50,594 nucleotides of DNA, taken from positions 1 to 50,594 of the forward strand of contig CAIVDC010000126.1 of NCBI GenBank assembly GCA_903904605.1, in the 5' to 3' direction. The stretch is from an uncultured Sterolibacterium sp. (GTDB lineage: Bacteria > Pseudomonadota > Gammaproteobacteria > Burkholderiales > Rhodocyclaceae). Numbering within the stretch: position 1 is the first letter of the stretch; every line of letters starts with the position of its first letter. Positions 9,345 through 16,411 of this stretch are shown here, one piece after another. The position numbers and the translations under genes were made by a program. Below the pieces are notes generated by a model. The model did no database searches. It was not told the origin of the DNA and saw nothing but the letters and a program-made list of their open reading frames with translations.

Positions 9345-10463
9345 TCAAGAGACCTGCAATCGCGGCTGTTGGCGCTGGAGGAACCAGCGATCGAGCACCA
9401 CATGGCGCGTCAGCCATCGGCTACCCAGCATCGCTCGGGCAAGGAAGTTGCGCAGGAAAGCAGGTCCGCCTCCGGCGCTTGGAACCGCACCGGGTCCATA
9501 ACGCGCCAACAGCCGATTCGGATAAGCCGCCAGTCGATGACTTCGGTAGTCTTGCCCGGCTTCCAGGATGGTATCGGCGGCCATCAGACCCGACTCGACG
9601 GCTGGACGTATCCCCTCGCCGCTTTGCGGGTAGGCCAGACCGGCCGAATCGCCGACCAGCAGCACCCCGTCGTCTATTAGCTTGCGGCCGCCGTGTCCAT
9701 AGAGCAGATAGGCATGACCACGGAAGCCGTCAGAAATGTCTGGTGGAATCCTGCCGCGTTGCTTGAGGAAATCGCAAAAGAGTTTTAGATGTTCCGCAAG
9801 GCCGTGCGAGTCTTCTCTGCCCAGTCCGATATTGAGATGCTTGCCCTTGACGAAGCACCAGCCATAGCCCTTCAGATCTTGGCAAAAATAGAGCTCCGGG
9901 GTGTCCGCTCTGACCTGGCAAGCTGCGGCTTGAGCCGGGTCCATGGCGAACTCGATTTCCTTGGCCGCGACTGCCGGCTCCGCGGCGCCGGGCTTCGCCC
10001 CCAGAAAGCGGGCCACCGGGCAGAAATGCCCACCCGCACCGATCAACATGGGGGTCGTGATGGCATCGTTGACGATCCACCGGCCATCCTGCCGCTTCAG
10101 CGAGGTCAGCGCATTGCCGAGGGCGGTGCGCGCCCCTGAGCGCCGCAGCAGATAGTCGTCGAACTCGCGGCGGCGGATGCCAAAGCTGACCGTGGATGGG
10201 TAGCGGGTCTGCATTTCGCTGCCGTTGATCAGCCCGGTGCGAAACCCCGTTATCGGCTGAAGTACCCGGCCTTCGGCATAGACAAAAGGATCGACTTGCA
10301 GCGCCTGAAAGACTGCGGGTGTAATCCAGCCGGCACAGACCTTGTCTCTGGGGAAACTCGCCTTGTCCATCACCATCACGTCGCAACCGCGGCGACGCAA
10401 CTGCCAAGCGCAACTCGACCCCGCAGGTCCGCCGCCTATGACCAGTACGTCACAACTTTCCAT
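9345..10463 (-). CDS. Geranylgeranyl-reductase-family FAD-dependent oxidoreductase
   Basis: A 372-residue flavoprotein. The N-terminal dinucleotide-binding motif VLVIGGGPAGSS is followed by FPRDKVCAGW, the family's second FAD motif. A central GYGWCFVKGKHLNIGLG block matches the YxWxFPKG...NVGLG motif of geranylgeranyl reductases, and GDSAGLAYPQSGEGIRPAVE is the third FAD motif. Members reduce isoprenoid or other double bonds or act as flavin monooxygenases. The substrate here is unknown. Only nine bases separate it from the methyltransferase upstream, so both are probably on one transcript. Association with a fatty-acid methyltransferase suggests an unsaturated acyl or isoprenoid lipid as substrate. 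Confidence 0.82.
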   Translation of the reverse strand: MESCDVLVIGGGPAGSSCAWQLRRRGCDVMVMDKASFPRDKVCAGWITPAVFQALQVDPFVYAEGRVLQPITGFRTGLINGSEMQTRYPSTVSFGIRRREFDDYLLRRSGARTALGNALTSLKRQDGRWIVNDAITTPMLIGAGGHFCPVARFLGAKPGAAEPAVAAKEIEFAMDPAQAAACQVRADTPELYFCQDLKGYGWCFVKGKHLNIGLGREDSHGLAEHLKLFCDFLKQRGRIPPDISDGFRGHAYLLYGHGGRKLIDDGVLLVGDSAGLAYPQSGEGIRPAVESGLMAADTILEAGQDYRSHRLAAYPNRLLARYGPGAVPSAGGGPAFLRNFLARAMLGSRWLTRHVVLDRWFLQRQQPRLQVS

Positions 10464-10472
10464 GGGAACATC

Positions 10473-11738
10473 TCAGCCGGTGTCCCGGGTCCAGGGGATC
10501 TGGTTGTTGCGGGAGCGCGTGAACAGTAGCTGGAACAACTGCAGGTCGCCGGCCTTGAATGCTGCGACCGATCCAGCCAGATAAAGCCGCCATGTCCGCA
10601 CGAAGGCCGGATCGAACATTTCCGCGACACGGTCCTTCTCCGCTTCAAAGCGCTGCAGCCAGTGCTCCAGGGTCCTGGCATAGTGAAGCCGCAGATTCTC
10701 CACGTCCAGGACGGAAAAGTCGAAGGGCTCCAGGATCGTCATCATTTGCGACAGGCTGGGCGGGCACGCTCCGGGAAATATGTGGCGCTCGGTCCAGGCA
10801 TCCATGGGTCTCGGGGAATCACGGCCAATGGAATGGATCAGGCCGCGCCCGTTATCCTTGAGGCAGCGGTCGATCACCGCCCCTAGTTCCGGATAATGAT
10901 CCGGCCCTACGTGCTCCAACATGCCGACCGAGACGAAAGCATCGAAGGTGCCGCTAACCTCGCGGTAGTCACTCTCGATGAATTCGACTTGCCTCTCCAC
11001 TCCCTCCGCGCAAGCGCGCTCCCGAGCGAAGGCGAGCTGCTCCCTGGAGAGGTTGTAGGCGCGTACCGTGACGCCGTAGCGTTTGGCCATATGCAGCGCC
11101 AAAGCACCCCAACCGCAACCGGCTTCCACCACCGATTCGCCGGGCTTCAGGCGCAGTTTGCGGCAGACATGATCGAGCTTGGCGACCTGAGCCTCTTCCA
11201 GCCCCGTGTCGTGACTAGGAAAATAGGCGCAGGTATATACCATCTGCTCGTCAAGCCATAGCCGGTAGAAATCGTTGCCGATATCGTAATGGTGGTGGAC
11301 ATTGCGACGCGCTCTGGCAAGCGTGTTGCGCTGAGCGTTGTAGAAAGGCGCCAGCAGTTTCCGCGCGACGTTGGCCTGCTTGTTGCTCGGCAAAGCGCGA
11401 TAGACTGCTTCCAGAAGTTCCGTCAGGCTCCCTTCGACATCTAAGCGTCCCGCGGTGTACATCTCGCCGAATTGAAGCTCGGGGCTTGCCAGCAATTTCA
11501 GCAAGGCAATGCGATCGCGAATGTGTATTCGCGCGACGGGAGCTCCATCATGACTTCCGATTTCCTGTCCATCCCAAAGCACAAACCGCACGGCTGGGTT
11601 GCCAAAGGACTCGAGCATTTGCGCCAGCAGCCGCCTCTCCGCGGCAAAGACAGAATTACCGAAGCCAAGCCGGGAATCGGCTGTCCTGTAATCGATTCCA
11701 GTTCTTGCCGAAGGAATCAATGTTTGTTCCTGGCCCAT
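10473..11738 (-). CDS. Cyclopropane-fatty-acid-synthase-like methyltransferase
   Basis: A 421-residue SAM-dependent methyltransferase of the cyclopropane fatty acid synthase family, which adds a methylene or methyl group to a double bond of phospholipid acyl chains at the membrane. Motifs in order: an N-terminal lipid-binding region (about 1-140), HHHYDIGNDFY (148-158), MVYTCAYF (166-173), the SAM loop VVEAGCGWGALAL (203-215), SVGMLEHVG and WTERHIFPGACPPSL. The ATG at 11738 follows a GAGGAAG ribosome-binding site. It is the first gene of the minus-strand cluster. Classical synthases produce cyclopropane rings. Given the flavoprotein next door, a methyl-branched product is also possible, as for other methyltransferase/flavoenzyme pairs. 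Confidence 0.92.
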   Translation of the reverse strand: MGQEQTLIPSARTGIDYRTADSRLGFGNSVFAAERRLLAQMLESFGNPAVRFVLWDGQEIGSHDGAPVARIHIRDRIALLKLLASPELQFGEMYTAGRLDVEGSLTELLEAVYRALPSNKQANVARKLLAPFYNAQRNTLARARRNVHHHYDIGNDFYRLWLDEQMVYTCAYFPSHDTGLEEAQVAKLDHVCRKLRLKPGESVVEAGCGWGALALHMAKRYGVTVRAYNLSREQLAFARERACAEGVERQVEFIESDYREVSGTFDAFVSVGMLEHVGPDHYPELGAVIDRCLKDNGRGLIHSIGRDSPRPMDAWTERHIFPGACPPSLSQMMTILEPFDFSVLDVENLRLHYARTLEHWLQRFEAEKDRVAEMFDPAFVRTWRLYLAGSVAAFKAGDLQLFQLLFTRSRNNQIPWTRDTG

Positions 11739-12023
11739 CGTTTCTTCCTCGCAGACGCTTTGCGCGATTCAAGATATGTCATTACGATATCCCAAATGAC
11801 GCCATCAGGTAATCCGTGCAAGCCCTTATGTCGGCGACCGGCCAAATAGTGCCGCAGGCCGTGCGACATTCGAATATGGCCAGACCTTTGCGTGTCGGCG
11901 CGTATTGATCTGCTCCGGATCAAGGTTTAAATTTACCCAGTATGCTTGTCTGCGAACATAGCTGCCTCTTGGAGACTGTCGCTCCCCAGTCATTGGAGAC
12001 AGCAGGTCTTTATCGAGGATGAG

Positions 12024-12389
12024 ATGCTGAAAATCAGATTGTCGAAATGCGGGCTTGTTGCGGGCCTTGCCGTATGCGGCGCAAGCCTGTCGTTGTCCCT
12101 GGAAGCAGCCGACCCCGTCGGAGGGCGCGTTGGGAGTGGCGCCGATGTGACAGCGCACGGGACACCGGGTGGGCGATCCTGGCGTGGAGGAGGGCACTGG
12201 AACGTCAACGGCTGGGGATGGTGGGGCTTGGGTCTGGGTTTGGGCTTGGGACTCGAGGCCTTGTACTATGACAATCCCGGCTATGTGTATCCGTACTACC
12301 CTTATGTTCCGCCGGCAGTGATCATCACGTTAGAATCTAGTCCAGCCGATCAGAGTCGGTACTCGACCCCTTCGGCAATCGTTCCCTGA
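12024..12389 (+). CDS. Small secreted Gly/Tyr-rich protein, unknown function
   Basis: A 121-residue protein with a clear signal peptide (about residues 1-28, ending in a SLEAA cleavage region). The mature part is low in complexity: a Gly/Trp-rich stretch (GGGHWNVNGWGWWGL), a run of GL repeats (LGLGLGLGLE), then a Tyr/Pro-rich segment (YYDNPGYVYPYYPYVPP). Such compositions are common in small envelope proteins of Proteobacteria, with no known role. The start at 12024 has a GAGGATGAG sequence upstream. An in-frame ATG at 11946 would push the signal peptide inward. The next gene starts about 25-40 bp after it, so the two may be co-transcribed. Confidence 0.65.
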   Translation: MLKIRLSKCGLVAGLAVCGASLSLSLEAADPVGGRVGSGADVTAHGTPGGRSWRGGGHWNVNGWGWWGLGLGLGLGLEALYYDNPGYVYPYYPYVPPAVIITLESSPADQSRYSTPSAIVP

Positions 12390-12425
12390 ATATAATCGGA
12401 TTATCGCCTGGAGATGAAGTCAGTC

Positions 12426-12713
12426 ATGAACAGAAGCGAATTTAATATCGAAGGCGCCAAGAAACTGATCCAGGAAATTTCCGAGAATCTGGCTTCGTTG
12501 CCGGAATCCGGCGCCAAGTATGCGCAGTTGCGGACTGAAGTGGAAGACCTGAAGGCGATGCTAGGCCGCGCCGACGCTCATGCGCCGACGATCGAGGATA
12601 AGATGAAATCGGTCCATGGATTGTTTGACCGGGCGGCCGTTGAGCTTCGCGCGGACGGCATCCGGGTGAGCCTTTTCCTGACTGAAATAGGCCGCATGCT
12701 CGGCCTGGATTAG
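12426..12713 (+). CDS. Conserved hypothetical helical protein
   Basis: A 95-residue soluble protein (99 if the ATG at 12414 is used) rich in charged and heptad-like residues and probably all helical. It starts MNRSEFNIEGAKKLIQEI and ends FLTEIGRMLGLD. I believe similar proteins occur in other Rhodocyclales but cannot assign a family. It has no signal peptide or cysteine. It directly follows the small secreted protein and probably shares its transcript. The GGAG before it is one base from the 12414 ATG and thirteen from the 12426 ATG, so the start is uncertain. Confidence 0.6.
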   Translation: MNRSEFNIEGAKKLIQEISENLASLPESGAKYAQLRTEVEDLKAMLGRADAHAPTIEDKMKSVHGLFDRAAVELRADGIRVSLFLTEIGRMLGLD

Positions 12714-12914
12714 GATTCAGCGTGTTGGGCCGGCGGCACGTGTTTTGAACCATGCCTTCATGTTGAATTGCATTCGTCGCGGCAAGCGCGAGCGGGACAT
12801 AACAAACAGCCGCCGGCAGTGTGGCCGATGATGCCTCGTCGGGGCTTTCGGCAGCGACTGCTCGTTCACCGATGACGGGCGCGTTACGGCGTATGTTTCA
12901 CCGCGTGATGCGGG

Positions 12915-13616
12915 TTACTGCACGCCGTGATGGAAGCGATAGCCCTTGTAGCTGAAGACCATGCCGTCCGGGGTGATCTCCTCCAGAATGAGGCCGGGAA
13001 TCAAGGCCTCTCCTTCGTGCAGTAGCTGATCATTGACGCTGACCAGGCGGCTGCCGGGCTTGCTGGAGTAGGCGTGCAGCGCCACGACGATCTTGGGAAT
13101 CTCCTGCTGGATGGCGGGTGGCAAGTCGGCTCTTGTCAAGACTTTGGGCTTAGCCATTGCCTGGGCGGGCTCTGCCGACGCGGGCGAGGGCTTGGCCACG
13201 AGGGGTGCAGAGGGTACCGGCGTCGCAGCGGCAATCTGCACTGGTTTCGCCACCGCCGCAGACGCTGGGGGTGCCTGCACCGGTGCGGTCACGAGCAGTG
13301 CGGGCGCAGGCAGGGGTACAGGCGGCAAAACCTGGCGCCGCGGCTCGACCGGCACGGACCTCGTTTCCCTTGCCCGAATATCCGGTGCTTGCTCGACCAG
13401 TGCTGGGGGCGCAGGCGGCTGAAGAGATGATTGCCACGGCCGCCACCAGCCGATCACGATGCCCGCAATCAGAAGAGCGATGGCGAGGAGGGCGAACCAC
13501 AGCATGTTCGGACGCGCGGCTTCCGCCGCCTGGATAGGCGCCGAGGTCAAGTTCGGCGCCGCGCCCTGGCGACGCTGCTGGTCCGATTTTCTGAGTGCGT
13601 CAAGGATGTAGGACAT
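12915..13616 (-). CDS. gspB: Type II secretion assembly factor GspB
   Basis: A 233-residue inner-membrane protein. It has the hallmark N-terminus MSYILDALRKSDQQRRQG, one membrane helix (about 36-56, ALLAIALLIAGIVIGWW), a long Ala/Pro-rich periplasmic linker (about 60-160) and a C-terminal T2SSB domain containing NDQLLHEGEALIPGLILEEI. In Aeromonas and Vibrio the GspAB (ExeAB) complex helps the secretin GspD insert or pass through peptidoglycan. It starts two bases after the gspA stop codon, so both genes form one minus-strand operon. The pair sits apart from gspC-N, which is the common arrangement for exeAB. Confidence 0.9.
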   Translation of the reverse strand: MSYILDALRKSDQQRRQGAAPNLTSAPIQAAEAARPNMLWFALLAIALLIAGIVIGWWRPWQSSLQPPAPPALVEQAPDIRARETRSVPVEPRRQVLPPVPLPAPALLVTAPVQAPPASAAVAKPVQIAAATPVPSAPLVAKPSPASAEPAQAMAKPKVLTRADLPPAIQQEIPKIVVALHAYSSKPGSRLVSVNDQLLHEGEALIPGLILEEITPDGMVFSYKGYRFHHGVQ

Positions 13617-13618
13617 CG

Positions 13619-15238
13619 CTATTTCCGCTTGCCTTCGGTTAGCTTGGGTGCCTTTTCGTCGCTAATCCCGGCCAGCCGCATCAGGGTTTTCGACCCGACT
13701 TCTCCATCCGGATCGAGATCCTGCGACAGTTGGAAATGCCTGATGTGGCGCGCCATGGCTTCGTCGAAAAGCGGATCCTGGCCGGCGTCAGCCTGCCTGC
13801 CCTCGGCCAGCGCCAGTTGCCTGGACAGCCACGCCACGGCGGGCCCGCGCGCGCCAAGCCGAATGACGGTGTCGGCTTCCGGCGGCTTGCGCCAGAGCAT
13901 GAAGTATTGGCCTGTCCATTGATCGGCGAGGGCCGCAAGGGCGACCGTCTGGACGGTCGCGCCGACTGCAAAGCTGGCTTGATCCTTGTCGAGTTTGATC
14001 AGGGTCGCATAGAACGCCTGCCCTGGATTGTCGGCATCGTGCAGGCTCAACACGGCAGGCCGGTTCATCTGACGCAATTCCATGAGATTGCCTCGGGCGG
14101 ATCTGCAGTTCAGGTTTTCGCGCAGCACTTCGCGGCACGATCCCGAGCCTTGGTAATCGCTGCCCCAGGCTTTGAACAGGGCGGCGTATGCCTTCTGCTG
14201 ACTTTCCGAGCGCGCTTCGTTCGCCGGCCAGACGAGGACATCTTGCGGCTTGGCCGCAGGTCCGGGCGGCGTCGCTGACTGCGCAGCGGTCGAGCCTGTC
14301 GCCAGGATCTCGGTCAGAGGCGGCTCGTGTCGGAAATACAGCAACGCGGCGACCAGCACTAGGGCCAGCCCCAAGGCCAAGGTCAGGAACAAGTGCCGTC
14401 CGTTCCCGCGCTTGGTCGAAATTCCCGGAAACACCTCGAGTGCTGCCCGCCGCAAAGTGGCGCGATCTACGCTCTCCTTGCCTTGCGCGTAGGCTCCGAG
14501 CAGCGCGCGGTCGCACAGTACATTGACCAGGCGCGGAATGCCGCCGGTCAGGCCGTAGATCGCGGGAACCAGACTATCCGGAAAGAGTTGCCGGTTCCTC
14601 GCGGCGATGCCCGACACCTCGAGGCGATATCTCAGATAGGCGGCAACTTCAGCCTTGTTCAGCGGCCCGAGGTGGTAGCGGGCGACGATGCGCTGGGCCA
14701 ATTGGCGCAGTTCCGGCTTTTCCAGCATCGTCGCCAATTCCGGCTGTCCGAGCAAGATGATCTGCAAGAGCTTGCGCTGATTGGTTTCCAGGTTGGTCAG
14801 CAGGCGCATCTGTTCCAGCACGTCGACCGAGAGATTCTGCGCCTCGTCGATGATCAACACCGTGTGCCGGCCCCTGGCGTGGGCGTCGAGCAGGTAGGCA
14901 TTGAGACAATCGATGAAGACTTTGATGCTGGTATTGCCTGGCGGATAGGCGATACCGAACTCCACGCACAGGGTTGATAGAAGCTCTTCCGCAGTCAGCT
15001 TCGGGTTGAATATATAGGCCACGTCGCAAGTATCCGGAACCTGCTCGAGCAGGCAGCGGCATATCGTGGTCTTTCCGGCGCCCACCTCGCCCGTCAGCAG
15101 CACGAAGCCGCCATCGCCTTGCAGGCCATAGAGAAGATGGGCAAGCGCCTCCTGGTGGCGCGTGCTCATATAGAGATAACGCGGGTCGGGGGCAATGGAG
15201 AAGGGCGCCTCGGCGAGGCCGAAGTATTTCAGATACAT
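13619..15238 (-). CDS. gspA: Type II secretion assembly ATPase GspA (ExeA)
   Basis: A 539-residue protein beginning MYLKYFGLAEAPFSIAPDPR, the signature start of ExeA-type ATPases. An AAA domain covers about residues 1-270, with Walker A TGEVGAGKTT and Walker B VLIIDEAQNLS. A membrane helix follows at about 285-305 (LFLTLALGLALVLVAALLYF). The periplasmic part includes a C39-like region and a peptidoglycan-binding domain near the end (RLGARGPAVAWLSRQL...GSKTLMRLAG). It uses ATP and peptidoglycan contact to guide secretin assembly. The ATG at 15238 is chosen over an upstream ATG at 15346 because the preceding residues have no similarity. It is divergent from mtrA, with an FNR-like site between them. 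Confidence 0.9.
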   Translation of the reverse strand: MYLKYFGLAEAPFSIAPDPRYLYMSTRHQEALAHLLYGLQGDGGFVLLTGEVGAGKTTICRCLLEQVPDTCDVAYIFNPKLTAEELLSTLCVEFGIAYPPGNTSIKVFIDCLNAYLLDAHARGRHTVLIIDEAQNLSVDVLEQMRLLTNLETNQRKLLQIILLGQPELATMLEKPELRQLAQRIVARYHLGPLNKAEVAAYLRYRLEVSGIAARNRQLFPDSLVPAIYGLTGGIPRLVNVLCDRALLGAYAQGKESVDRATLRRAALEVFPGISTKRGNGRHLFLTLALGLALVLVAALLYFRHEPPLTEILATGSTAAQSATPPGPAAKPQDVLVWPANEARSESQQKAYAALFKAWGSDYQGSGSCREVLRENLNCRSARGNLMELRQMNRPAVLSLHDADNPGQAFYATLIKLDKDQASFAVGATVQTVALAALADQWTGQYFMLWRKPPEADTVIRLGARGPAVAWLSRQLALAEGRQADAGQDPLFDEAMARHIRHFQLSQDLDPDGEVGSKTLMRLAGISDEKAPKLTEGKRK

Positions 15239-15356
15239 GGGATTTGAGTGTGCATGGTCGGCGCCATTATAGGCGCTGCCCCGGCGTTTTCGTCGGCGTC
15301 TGCAGGCGGATCGGTCTGGTTCGCACACTGACACCTGGCGCCGCAATGCTCCGATA

Positions 15357-15370
15357 TTGACTTACATCAA
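15357..15370. promoter_or_regulatory. FNR-like box between gspA and mtrA
   Basis: TTGAC-TTAC-ATCAA differs from the FNR/Anr consensus TTGAT-N4-ATCAA at one position. Its centre is 116 bp before the mtrA ATG and 125 bp before the gspA ATG on the other strand. Similar boxes precede two outer-membrane cytochrome genes in this window, which raises confidence that it is functional. The regulator itself is not in the window. Confidence 0.6.
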
Positions 15371-15478
15371 AGCGGAAAGAAGGGTCGCGCAACAAATACG
15401 CTGCATATGCTACCATTTGTAAAGTTGCTGATCTCCGCCCTTACATTGATTTCGTTCGATATGGCAGGTGAAAATTTG

Positions 15479-16393
15479 ATGAAATTATTGCGATTCGTGT
15501 TTACCGTCTTGGCGCTCTGCACTCTGTGGGCAGGCATCGGCGGAATCTCCTCTGCGCTTGCGGCCGGTGAGAAATGTCTGGAGTGTCATGGCGATTCGGA
15601 GGATGTGCTCCCTTATCTCAAGACCAAGCACGGCACGGCGGTCGACGGACGCACGCCGACCTGCATGTCCTGCCATGGACCGAGCGAGGCGCATATCAAG
15701 GCCAGCGGAGGCGAGAAGCCGGACCGCACTTTCAACCATAATCCCCAGACGCCGGTGGCAGAGCGCAATGCGGCGTGCCTGGCCTGCCACCAGAAGGATG
15801 CGCGGCGTTCGCACTGGATGGGCAGCACGCACGAGGCTCGGGGCTTGGCCTGCGCCTCATGTCACCAGATCCATTCCGGCCAGGACAAGGTGCGCGACAG
15901 GAGCACGCAGGCCGAAGTGTGCTTCAAGTGCCACAAGCAGCAGCGCACCGAGGTCAACAAGCCTTCCCACCATCCGGTGCTGGAAGGCAAGGTGATCTGT
16001 TCCGATTGCCATAATCCCCATGGTTCGGTAGGTCCGAAGCTGATGAAGCGCGACAGCGTTAACGAGACCTGCTACACGTGTCACATGGAGAAGCGCGGTC
16101 CGTTCGTGCGCAACCACGAACCGGTGAACGACGACTGCACGATCTGCCACAATCCGCATGGCACAGTGGCCGAGAGCATGCTGAAGATGCGGCCGCCCTT
16201 CCTTTGCCACACCTGCCACACGCCGCATGCTGCGATCGAGCCGACGCTGGGCGGGCAGAGCCTGGGACCGAAGGTGCCGGGCTGGAACGGCGTGAACATC
16301 ACCCAGGGCCGCGGTTGCCTGAACTGCCATACGCAGATTCACGGCAGCAACAATCCGAGCATGACGCCGACGCCGCAGTTTCTCTATCGTTGA
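15479..16393 (+). CDS. mtrA: Periplasmic decaheme cytochrome c, MtrA/DmsE family
   Basis: A 304-residue protein with a Sec signal peptide (about 1-32, ending SSALAAGEK) and ten CXXCH heme motifs between residues 33 and 284: CLECH, CMSCH, CLACH, CASCH, CFKCH, CSDCH, CYTCH, CTICH, CHTCH and CLNCH. The family forms a heme wire inside the MtrB barrel that carries electrons between the periplasm and the cell surface. The ATG at 15479 has AGGTGA eight bases upstream. Earlier in-frame ATGs (15407, 15461) lack this and would extend the signal peptide. mtrB follows 18 bp later. It may be inducible under low oxygen through the box at 15357. Confidence 0.95.
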   Translation: MKLLRFVFTVLALCTLWAGIGGISSALAAGEKCLECHGDSEDVLPYLKTKHGTAVDGRTPTCMSCHGPSEAHIKASGGEKPDRTFNHNPQTPVAERNAACLACHQKDARRSHWMGSTHEARGLACASCHQIHSGQDKVRDRSTQAEVCFKCHKQQRTEVNKPSHHPVLEGKVICSDCHNPHGSVGPKLMKRDSVNETCYTCHMEKRGPFVRNHEPVNDDCTICHNPHGTVAESMLKMRPPFLCHTCHTPHAAIEPTLGGQSLGPKVPGWNGVNITQGRGCLNCHTQIHGSNNPSMTPTPQFLYR

Positions 16394-16411
16394 ATCGAGA
16401 GACGATCAAAC

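Noticed and set aside
11717..11869. A basic minus-strand frame of about 50 residues (MSHGLRHYLAGRRHKG...) just upstream of the methyltransferase
   Set aside because: It lacks a ribosome-binding site and overlaps the methyltransferase start by 22 bp. It may be only the leader region read in another frame.
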